Source: Methanobacteriota archaeon | Lineage (GTDB): Archaea; Thermoplasmatota; Poseidoniia; MGIII; CG-Epi1 | DNA: 39,028 nt | Assembly: GCA_014240255.1 (NCBI GenBank) | Contig: JAAZXG010000010.1 | Location: forward strand, 1 to 39,028 | Reading direction: 5' to 3' | Shown here: piece by piece, positions 9,164 to 17,544 of the stretch | Numbering within the stretch: the first letter of the stretch is position 1 | Layout: each line of letters opens with the position of its first letter | The notes under the pieces: generated by a model | The model's database searches: none | What the model was told of the DNA's origin: nothing | Seen by the model: the letters and a program-made list of their open reading frames with translations, nothing else | Program-made: the position numbers and the translations under genes

Positions 9164-10099
9164 ATGTTCAGTCCTCTTTTAATTCATAAGATATACAATC
9201 GTCTTAAATTATTTCAAAGGCCATTCTACAGTCGTTATCAAATAACTAATAATAAATCCAATTTAAGTTGTGTACCTTTCTTTATTATTGGTTCTGGACG
9301 TTCAGGTAATACATTACTCAGATCTATATTATCAGGCAATTCAGATATTTCTATTCCGCCCGAATCCTATCGCCTTCCTTTTGCAATCAAGAGATTTCAC
9401 ATTTTTAGTAATAGAGATTGGAAAGATGTTGTTTCCGAAGTTCTCAGTGAATTTGAAAATTGTAAAGAATTCTACACTTGGAATATTGATTTTAATGAAG
9501 TTCATAAACGTTTAGAAAATATTGATGAATCTAAAAGAACACTTTCAAATATTTTTGATGAATTATTTTGTACTTATTCTGAAAAGCATTCACCAGATTC
9601 TAAAATATGGGGTGACAAAACACCAATGAATACAATGTACCTTGATTGGCTTGGTAGCGTTTTTCCAGAATCTAAGTTTATTCATATTGTCAGAGATGGT
9701 CGTGACGTTGCTAGTTCTTATCTTAAAATGGAAAGATATGAAACTATTTTGGAAGCTGCAAATAGATGGACTAATAGCATTGATTTAGCCCAAGCTTTTG
9801 GTTCTAAGATTAAAGAAAATTATATGGAAATCAGGTATGAGGATATGGTCACTAATCCTGAAGGATCAATAAAGAAGGTATGTGATTTCATAGGTATAAA
9901 TTACAATTCAGATATGTTAGATCATACTTCACAGGTGGAAAAACTGGGAGATACAGACAAGGCTCATCATTCCAATCTGTCCAAACCAATAAGTTCAGAC
10001 TCAATAGGTAAATGGAAACATAATCTTTCAGAAAGTGATCAAGAAAGTATTACTAAATTATTACATAAGCCCCTACTTCGTCTTGGATATGTTGATTAA
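9164..10099 (+). CDS. Sulfotransferase family protein
   Basis: FFIIGSGRSGNTLLRSILSGNSDISIPPESY (PAPS 5'-phosphosulfate loop) and FIHIVRDGRDVASSYLKM (3'-phosphate loop). Confidence 0.85.
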   Translation: MFSPLLIHKIYNRLKLFQRPFYSRYQITNNKSNLSCVPFFIIGSGRSGNTLLRSILSGNSDISIPPESYRLPFAIKRFHIFSNRDWKDVVSEVLSEFENCKEFYTWNIDFNEVHKRLENIDESKRTLSNIFDELFCTYSEKHSPDSKIWGDKTPMNTMYLDWLGSVFPESKFIHIVRDGRDVASSYLKMERYETILEAANRWTNSIDLAQAFGSKIKENYMEIRYEDMVTNPEGSIKKVCDFIGINYNSDMLDHTSQVEKLGDTDKAHHSNLSKPISSDSIGKWKHNLSESDQESITKLLHKPLLRLGYVD

Positions 10100-10120
10100 T
10101 ACAGGCCTATCTAACAAATT

Positions 10121-11014
10121 GTGAATCCGAATCTCTTCATAGCTGGCGTTCCAAAGGCTGGCACAACCTCATTATTCAGATATTTGGCATTACATCCTGA
10201 GGTTCATCCTTCAAATCCTAAAGAACCAGGGTATTTCCATCCTTTTAAGATAGAAGATAGAGAGAAAGATTATGAATTTTATAAGAAATGTTTTTCAGGT
10301 TATTCTGGTCAAAAATATGCGATAGAAGCCACACCCGGATATTTTTATGGTGGTAAAGAAAGTGCAAACGCCATCAATGATTATTCTCCCGATTCGAAGA
10401 TAATTCTTGTTCTACGAAATCCAGTTGACCGATTATTTTCATTTTATAAATATAAGAAAAGTCTTGGCCACATAAGTGATACACTTACTTTTGAAGAATA
10501 TATTGATGAATGTAAGAAAATAGATTCCAATCAGTCTATTAAGAAAGAAAATTATGATTTTTGGGCCATGGTTGGAGGAAAATATTTTACATTATTATTA
10601 GAATGGTATAGTATATTTGGTGATAGGCTTCGAGTTTATTTCTTTGATGATATGGTTAAAGATGAACCCAAATTTGTTGCAGAAATTTGTAAATGGTTAG
10701 AACTTGAGAAGGGTCAGATTGATGACAATAAGACGAGAGTACAGAACAAATCAATGGTTTATCGAAGTAAAGGCCTTCAGAGGTTTGCAACATCTTTTGA
10801 TAATAGTTTATCTGGAGTTTGGTATTATCTTCCTTGGCTAAAATGGCCACTAAGTGGAATTTACAATCTCATTAATGCTAAACCAAATGTCGATAAGATG
10901 TCGAACACCTTACGTAATGAACTAGTAAAATATTATGATACAGATATTACAGAAACTAGAAATTTTTTAGAGGAAAGGCAAATAAAGAATTTTCCAAGAT
11001 GGATGGATCGTTAA
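10121..11014 (+). CDS. Sulfotransferase domain protein
   Basis: NLFIAGVPKAGTTSLFRYLALHPEVHPSNPKEPGYF and IILVLRNPVDRLFSFYKYKK motifs; GTG start. Confidence 0.85.
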   Translation: MNPNLFIAGVPKAGTTSLFRYLALHPEVHPSNPKEPGYFHPFKIEDREKDYEFYKKCFSGYSGQKYAIEATPGYFYGGKESANAINDYSPDSKIILVLRNPVDRLFSFYKYKKSLGHISDTLTFEEYIDECKKIDSNQSIKKENYDFWAMVGGKYFTLLLEWYSIFGDRLRVYFFDDMVKDEPKFVAEICKWLELEKGQIDDNKTRVQNKSMVYRSKGLQRFATSFDNSLSGVWYYLPWLKWPLSGIYNLINAKPNVDKMSNTLRNELVKYYDTDITETRNFLEERQIKNFPRWMDR

Positions 11015-12141
11015 TGACCAATTACGATGTTTTCAATGGAGACACAGATGGTATTTTTGCTTGGCATCAGCTGCGATTAGCACATCCTAGGGATGCAATC
11101 ATTGTAACTGGCGTTAAACGTGACGTAAATCTCGTTGCTAGAGTGAATGCTGTCGAGGGTGATTTAGTTACTATAATGGATATTTCACATGCTAAGAATA
11201 GAAAAGATGTTCAAAGGATTCTTGATTCTGGAGCAATTGTAGAAGACGTTCCTAATAAATTAGTTGTAATTGGAGCAGGTTATATTGGGCTTGAATTGGG
11301 TATAGCTTATAGAAAATTAGGTTCTGAAGTTATTTTTATTGAAGCACTAGACCAGATTTTACCAATATATGATTCAGAAATGACGCGCCCTATTACAATG
11401 TGGCTTCGTAAACATAAAGTCACAGTTAATTTAGGTGCAAAAGCTAAGGGGGCTACTACCAAAGGCAAAGTTACAACAGTAGAATACACAGATTCTTCAG
11501 GCAAAGATCATAAGATTAAGGCAGATAAGGTTCTTGTTACAGTTGGTCGAAAACCCAATACACAAGGTTGGGGTTTAGAGAAGATGGCCGTTGATATGGA
11601 AGGTCCCTTTGTAAAAGTAGATAATCAATGTCGTACATCAATGAAGAATGTATGGGCTATTGGAGACATAGTAGGTGAACCTATGCTGGCTCACAAAGCA
11701 TCAGCTCAAGGTGAAATGGTAGCTGAAATTATAGCCGGTCATAAGAGGGCTTTTGATCCAGTTTCGATTGCAGCAGTTTGCTTTACTGATCCTGAAATAG
11801 TTGGTGTTGGTTTAACACCAGATGAAGCTAAGGATGAAGGAATAGAAACTATAATTGGTAAATTCCCTTTTGCGGCCAGTGGAAGGGCATTAGCTATGGA
11901 TGCAGGTTCAGATGGTGGTTTTGTGAGAATTACAGCTAGAGCTGATAACCAAGTGATAGTAGGCATACACGCAGTTGGTTCACATGTTTCTGAATTATCA
12001 GGGGAATTTGCTCTTGCAATAGAGATGGGGGCGCGTTTGGATGATATTGCAGGTACTATTCACGTACATCCTACTTTAACTGAGGCTTTCGCAGAGTCTG
12101 CACTGGCAGGGTTGGGTCATGCAATCCACATTTCAAAGTGA
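11014..12141 (+). CDS. Chimeric ORF: N-terminal fragment of DHH-family phosphoesterase fused to dihydrolipoamide dehydrogenase lacking its N-terminal FAD/redox-cysteine region
   Basis: MTNYDVFNGDTDGIFAWHQLRLAHPRDAIIVTGVKRDVNL...DISHAKNRKDVQRILDSGA is DHH-like; from about DVPNKLVVIGAGYIGLELG onward it is an Lpd NAD-binding, central and dimerisation region (AIGDIVGEPMLAHKA, HVHPTLTEAFAESAL). No GGTCLNxGCIPSK motif. Confidence 0.8.
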   Translation: MTNYDVFNGDTDGIFAWHQLRLAHPRDAIIVTGVKRDVNLVARVNAVEGDLVTIMDISHAKNRKDVQRILDSGAIVEDVPNKLVVIGAGYIGLELGIAYRKLGSEVIFIEALDQILPIYDSEMTRPITMWLRKHKVTVNLGAKAKGATTKGKVTTVEYTDSSGKDHKIKADKVLVTVGRKPNTQGWGLEKMAVDMEGPFVKVDNQCRTSMKNVWAIGDIVGEPMLAHKASAQGEMVAEIIAGHKRAFDPVSIAAVCFTDPEIVGVGLTPDEAKDEGIETIIGKFPFAASGRALAMDAGSDGGFVRITARADNQVIVGIHAVGSHVSELSGEFALAIEMGARLDDIAGTIHVHPTLTEAFAESALAGLGHAIHISK

Positions 12142-12779
12142 TTTTAACCGATATAATTCAAGCTGGTAATTCGTCACACGATGAAATTAACCAGTTAATG
12201 GTTCAGCTTCAAGAAAGAAGAATTAATGATAAAATTCGAGATACTCTAATTTTTGTAGAACATCCTGAAATTGTAACTGTTGGTAGACGAGGAATGCTTG
12301 ACAATATTCAAGCCCCAAAGGGTTTTGCTTCATCTGATGTTGATAGAGGAGGAGGTTTGACTTGGCATGGACCGGGCCAACTAGTTGGTTATCCTATATT
12401 CAAATGGAAAGAAGAATCAGTTAGAACAGTAATAACAAAAATTGAGGACTGGATTTTATCTTCACTTTCATTAGTTAATATTACAGGAGTTCGTAATGAG
12501 GCAATGCAAGGTGTATGGTTTAATGATTACAAAATTGCAAGTATTGGTTTAGCCTTTAGTAAATGGGTTTCAAGACATGGTTTTGATATAAATTTGAATA
12601 CACCCGATAATAGAATTGAATCTGTAGAAGGCTGTGGTTTACCTATTGGAAAACACACATCACTATCAAAATTTGGTTATGATATTTCGATTGAACAAAT
12701 GCAGAATTTGCTGATTCAAACAATGCCAGCAATATTAGATCGTGAAGTAGCCAATATTTCTAATTTAGAAAATCTTTAA
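12138..12779 (+). CDS. lipB: Lipoyl(octanoyl) transferase
   Basis: EHPEIVTVGRRG, DRGGGLTWHGPGQLVGYPIF, GVWFNDYKIASIGLAFSKWVSRHGFDINLN, EGCGL; GTG overlaps the upstream stop (GTGA). Confidence 0.92.
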   Translation: MILTDIIQAGNSSHDEINQLMVQLQERRINDKIRDTLIFVEHPEIVTVGRRGMLDNIQAPKGFASSDVDRGGGLTWHGPGQLVGYPIFKWKEESVRTVITKIEDWILSSLSLVNITGVRNEAMQGVWFNDYKIASIGLAFSKWVSRHGFDINLNTPDNRIESVEGCGLPIGKHTSLSKFGYDISIEQMQNLLIQTMPAILDREVANISNLENL

Positions 12780-14118
12780 TCAAATGTTGATTTTGGTCTT
12801 TTAATTCGTGATGTTTTTTCATCCATTCCGATGCTTTTTCAATACAAATTGCTTTGATTTCACCAGTAAGAAGTTGTCCAGACATGTATTCTTCTCTAAT
12901 TTTTTCTAGTTCTTTATCATCTTCTTCAAAGAAATAGCGAAGATATTGATATGCAACGTCCACATCAGGATTTCCTCCTTTAGCACGGTGTTCTTCAACA
13001 GTTGGTTGTCCTCCTGAAAATGAGGAATTAATCTTCTTTTCAATATTCTTCATTGAATCATTTAAGAACATTGTAGTTTCAGGCTGACTTGAGCTCATTT
13101 TCCCTCCAGTCATACCAACTGCAAATTGGTGATATGTTGAAGATGGTTGCATCAATCCCATACCTCCTAGTTGTCTTTCAAGATTTAATAATTGATATTG
13201 AATATCATTCTGATTTTCAGCTATAGCATCTTTGATATCAATAGTACCATGTTTTGGGTTTGAATTAATTTGATTGAAGCCTGCTTTATTAATTGCACTA
13301 ACTGCTTTATCAATAATCATTTTTCTCTGATTTTTATCAACACCTCCATCATTTCTCATTCCCATGATTTCTTGGTTATTATCTTGGATTGACAAGCCAA
13401 TAGTCAAGTTGCCATTCTTATTTTGATTTACATTAAACCAATTAGTTTTCGATACCATTCCTCTTGTTAATCGTATATGTGGGTCTTGATCAATGCCTAC
13501 TGGAACTACAATTGGTCTTAATCCTCCATATTCATCCATTTGGGGGTGCACAATATCACCAGCTTGGACTAATGGAGATTGTACATGTGCTAAACTTGTT
13601 TTACCTGAAAAACCATAAATTGCTTCCATTTCTGATAGATTAGTTTTTGTTCCCAAAGTAAAACCTAATTTTTGAACAATTGGTCTTTCCGATTGAAAGT
13701 AAATTGATGTTTTATCAGGATCTAATCCCATCCCTGCATAATTAGAAATATATTCTTCAATAGCATATTTTCTACATTTTTCAAGACTTAATCCTCTTGT
13801 TGCATGAGCTTCTAAGTCAGCTACAGTTATGGTAACATCTCCTCCAAGCTCTTGAAACCACTTAGCTTGATCAATGACCATTTTGTGACCTAAATGGATT
13901 TGTCCAGATGGCATTAATCCCGATAGAACGCCAAAGGGTCTACCTGCTTTTCTTGCATTGAGAACGTTATCTAAATCACGGTGTGCAAAAATTATCCCTC
14001 TTCTATGTAGATGGGTTGGGTTTGGTAATTTAGTGTGGTCTATCATGTCCAGACCGAACTTATCACAAATTTCTTTGTAATTTTTAACACCTTTACTGTC
14101 CCAAGGATCAATTTCCAT
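12760..14118 (-). CDS. trpS: Tryptophanyl-tRNA synthetase, archaeal type
   Basis: GVLSGLMPSGQIHLGHKMVIDQ (HIGH region) and GGKMSSSQPETTMFL (KMSKS region). Confidence 0.93.
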   Translation of the reverse strand: MEIDPWDSKGVKNYKEICDKFGLDMIDHTKLPNPTHLHRRGIIFAHRDLDNVLNARKAGRPFGVLSGLMPSGQIHLGHKMVIDQAKWFQELGGDVTITVADLEAHATRGLSLEKCRKYAIEEYISNYAGMGLDPDKTSIYFQSERPIVQKLGFTLGTKTNLSEMEAIYGFSGKTSLAHVQSPLVQAGDIVHPQMDEYGGLRPIVVPVGIDQDPHIRLTRGMVSKTNWFNVNQNKNGNLTIGLSIQDNNQEIMGMRNDGGVDKNQRKMIIDKAVSAINKAGFNQINSNPKHGTIDIKDAIAENQNDIQYQLLNLERQLGGMGLMQPSSTYHQFAVGMTGGKMSSSQPETTMFLNDSMKNIEKKINSSFSGGQPTVEEHRAKGGNPDVDVAYQYLRYFFEEDDKELEKIREEYMSGQLLTGEIKAICIEKASEWMKKHHELKDQNQHLIKDFLN

Positions 14119-14229
14119 TATTCACTTAGGGATAGGGGGCTTAAAGCGAATTCCTGCCTAATACAGCCTTCAATCTATACTCTTTTTTGCATCCTTGAAA
14201 CATTAATAGTTATGCTTTCATTATGAATT

Positions 14230-15297
14230 GTGAAAAGAATAGAATGGCCACGGGCAATCTTGCATCTGGATATGGATGCTTTCTTTGTAAATGTCCATAT
14301 TCTGGAGCATCCTGAAGATTATGGAATACCTTTAGCAGTCGGAGGTAAACCAGGCCAGAGAGGAGTCATTGCTTCAGCATCGTATGAGGCACGTGAGAAA
14401 GGGGTGCGTTCAGCTATGGCTTCCAGTAAGGCTCTCAAATTATGTCCTGATCTTAAGTTAGTTTCATCTAATAGACCCCTAATTCGTTCTTCTTCATCTA
14501 AAGTCATGGAAATTCTATCAAGATATGGTACTTTGGAAAGAATGAGTGTTGATGAGGCTTTTGTAGATTTATCACTTCAGAAAAATCCGGTAGCTTTAGT
14601 TCAAACTATTTTGAAAAGAATAAAAGCTGAAACACAATTACCATCTTCAGCAGGTCTTGCTACATCTAAATTAGTAGCTAAAATAGCTTCTGATTTTGAT
14701 AAACCAGAGGGCTTTACTATTGTTGAACCTGGTCGAGAGTCAAAATTCTTAGCCCCTTTAGAAATTCGCAAAATATATGGAATTGGACCTAAAACAGCAT
14801 CTATTTTGAATAGTCTTGGTATTGAAAAATGTTCAGATATAGTATCAATTGATATTCAGAAATTATTGCCAGTGTTTGGACAATATTCAGTAAATCTAAA
14901 GAATAAAGCAAAAGGAATTGATAATCGGCCAGTTGATTCCTCTCCTTGGATAGCCAAGCAACAAGGCACTGAGACTACTTTTGATGTAGATATCAAAGAT
15001 GCAGAAAAAGTAGAATTAGCATTAAAGGAATCATGCAAAGAAGTTTCTGAAAGTATTGGTCAAATGGGGCGCTCAGCCCGTACAATAACAATCAAATTAC
15101 GTTGGTCCGATTTTAAAACAATTACACGTCAAAAGACAGTTCCTGGTGAAATACATAAATCACAAGATATCTATAAAGTAGCTAAATCTTTACTTTATGA
15201 GAATTGGAAACCAGGAAAACCAATACGTCTTTTAGGAGTTGCAGCAAGTCGTTTAGGAGTTTCAGATCAACAGAAGTTACAGTTAGAATTCGAATAG
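14230..15297 (+). CDS. dinB: DNA polymerase IV (Y-family)
   Basis: AILHLDMDAFFVNVHILEHPEDYGIPLAVGG...VIASASYEAREKGVRSAM...MSVDEAFVDLS; GTG start. Confidence 0.95.
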   Translation: MKRIEWPRAILHLDMDAFFVNVHILEHPEDYGIPLAVGGKPGQRGVIASASYEAREKGVRSAMASSKALKLCPDLKLVSSNRPLIRSSSSKVMEILSRYGTLERMSVDEAFVDLSLQKNPVALVQTILKRIKAETQLPSSAGLATSKLVAKIASDFDKPEGFTIVEPGRESKFLAPLEIRKIYGIGPKTASILNSLGIEKCSDIVSIDIQKLLPVFGQYSVNLKNKAKGIDNRPVDSSPWIAKQQGTETTFDVDIKDAEKVELALKESCKEVSESIGQMGRSARTITIKLRWSDFKTITRQKTVPGEIHKSQDIYKVAKSLLYENWKPGKPIRLLGVAASRLGVSDQQKLQLEFE

Positions 15298-16722
15298 ACT
15301 TTTTTGCTTACTATCATTTTTTGGTGTGATTTTAGTTGGTTCTTTTTCTTCTTTCTCATCAATTTCTAAGGCTCTGTAATCTAAAGTTACTACATCTCTT
15401 TCCTGCCGATATTGTTGTGATTCTTCCATGATAGCAGAAATTCTTTTATCTTTTTTATCAATTCCCATCAAAATAGCTAATTCATTTTCATTCAAGTCTA
15501 ATTTACCGGCAATCTTTGCTGCTTTTGATAAATTACTTCTACAAACTGTAGATATGACTCCTATTTGCTCCATTTTAGATTCTCTTATTGATAGATGAGT
15601 TGCACCGCCAATTTTCTTCGCTAGAGAATTTCTATATGCACGTTGAAAGCGACTAGCTCCCATTTTCCTAATCCATGAAGGGAATTGTAAGCGCCTTCCA
15701 CTTGTTGGGTGTGTTTTTGATAGAGCCACACCACTTGACATCATTTCAGAAGCATATCCCCAGAGTCCATAGTTTTGTGTTTTCGAAACTCTAGCCAATA
15801 GTAAATCAGCATATGCTACTCTTTCATATGCTCTTTCAATATCATTAGGATGCTTGTATACTATTGGAATATTATCACTAATCCATGTAGCGACATCTCT
15901 TGGTTGTTCATGTAAATCAAATATGGCTTTTCGAGGTTCGTCATAATTATCACTGTTAAAAATTATATTCAGAGCATCGAACATTTCACTTTCTCGATCT
16001 CTTGAATCTAATTTATTATAATCTTCTTTATTTATAATTCGATTACCTTCAGAGATAGATTGTAAGTCATTAATTGCACCTCTTAAATCGCCTTTAGCAG
16101 CCTCTGCCATTGATAGAATAGTTTCTTCTTCGACTTTCAAATTCTCTTTTTTACAAACGTTATTCAAGACCATTGCAACCGAAACTGCTGAAGGCCTCTG
16201 AAATTTCAATGTAAGTGCTAATCTTTTAATTTTAGCTCCAGTTCCTTTTGTAAGATTATACAAGTCATTTACAGTAATTATTACGGGTTGTTTTGTCATT
16301 TCTAAGGTTTTAGAAATGGCTTTCTTACCGCCTCTATCACTATAATTTTTTGTTTTATTTTTAGATTGTTGAGCTCTTTCATATAGATTATCAGCTTCAT
16401 CTAATAAAATCAAATTCCTATCTGATAGCCCATTGACTCCAAAAGTCTGAAACAAACCAGCCCTAAGTGCAGTTCCTTCAATCACATTTCCAGAACGTGC
16501 GTCAGAAGCATTTAGTTCGATTAATTCCCACCCCATATCCTTTGCTAAGGCAATTGCAGCTGAAGTTTTACCACATCCTGGAGGTCCAGACAATATAACT
16601 CCTTTTTTGGTCATTCTTTCACCCCAAGAGCTAGCCCAGTTCTGTAATTGAGTAATCGTTTTTGTATTGCCTATAATGTCAGAAAGACTGTTTGGCCGGT
16701 ATTTTTCAGCCCAAGATTCCAT
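15283..16722 (-). CDS. rfcL: Replication factor C large subunit
   Basis: WAEKYRPNSLSDIIGNTKTITQLQNWASSW...LSGPPGCGKTSAAIALAKDMGWELIELNASDARS; C-terminal PIP-like KQKSLFEF. Confidence 0.95.
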   Translation of the reverse strand: MESWAEKYRPNSLSDIIGNTKTITQLQNWASSWGERMTKKGVILSGPPGCGKTSAAIALAKDMGWELIELNASDARSGNVIEGTALRAGLFQTFGVNGLSDRNLILLDEADNLYERAQQSKNKTKNYSDRGGKKAISKTLEMTKQPVIITVNDLYNLTKGTGAKIKRLALTLKFQRPSAVSVAMVLNNVCKKENLKVEEETILSMAEAAKGDLRGAINDLQSISEGNRIINKEDYNKLDSRDRESEMFDALNIIFNSDNYDEPRKAIFDLHEQPRDVATWISDNIPIVYKHPNDIERAYERVAYADLLLARVSKTQNYGLWGYASEMMSSGVALSKTHPTSGRRLQFPSWIRKMGASRFQRAYRNSLAKKIGGATHLSIRESKMEQIGVISTVCRSNLSKAAKIAGKLDLNENELAILMGIDKKDKRISAIMEESQQYRQERDVVTLDYRALEIDEKEEKEPTKITPKNDSKQKSLFEF

Positions 16723-17519
16723 TACTCACCCAGTTTCATAGTGAAGTGCAATTTTTGATACTTAAGTATGGATTTAGCACTCCTTGATATATTCCAGAAA
16801 ATAATTAAAATACAGATTCCGGCAGTTGCCATTGCAGTCGCAAATGAGCTTTTAAATTCACTACTTTCGCTTAGTTTAAAAATAGAGATATTCCAATCTC
16901 CATTGCCTAGATAAATAAGAGTAGAACATAACATGAAGGCTAAAAAACCAGAAAAAACAAGTGAACGACTTTTTGTTCGTCCATAAAGTTGTACAATTGG
17001 GGATATTAAAGTTAAGAATAATCCAATACCTACAAGTGTGAAAAATAAGCTCATATATTGAGTTTGAAAATAATTTATTGCACTGACTGGTATTGTTTTA
17101 TTTATCATAGCTTCAAATATCATAAATAATGGCGCATAGGTTGCTAAACCTGCAGCAATAAAGACAATTCTTGCTAACATTATTAATGTTTGAGAATTTT
17201 TACTATCAACTTCCAATTTTTCTAGTTTCTTATAAGTGCGTTTTAATACTAACAAAGAAATTAAGGTCGTTGCACCAACAATTGGCATAAACATAGTTGT
17301 AATGTAAATAATTCCGGTTAATGCCATACTAATGAGAGGGACTTTCATTAGAAAACCTACTTTCGATCCAACATTTTCAAGAATTACTTCACTAAATATG
17401 TAAACTGCGACCGCTTCCAAAATAAAAACTAGAGTCAATAAAAATCCAGCAACAAACATTCTCGAACCAAAGCTACTGTAAATGTATGCATCTGGCTGGT
17501 CTTTGACAAATCTAACCAT
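16722..17519 (-). CDS. Uncharacterised multi-pass membrane protein
   Basis: 265 aa with several hydrophobic segments; no family recognised. Confidence 0.6.
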   Translation of the reverse strand: MVRFVKDQPDAYIYSSFGSRMFVAGFLLTLVFILEAVAVYIFSEVILENVGSKVGFLMKVPLISMALTGIIYITTMFMPIVGATTLISLLVLKRTYKKLEKLEVDSKNSQTLIMLARIVFIAAGLATYAPLFMIFEAMINKTIPVSAINYFQTQYMSLFFTLVGIGLFLTLISPIVQLYGRTKSRSLVFSGFLAFMLCSTLIYLGNGDWNISIFKLSESSEFKSSFATAMATAGICILIIFWNISRSAKSILKYQKLHFTMKLGE

Positions 17520-17544
17520 TGTATGTCCAGAAGGGTGCTGTTAA

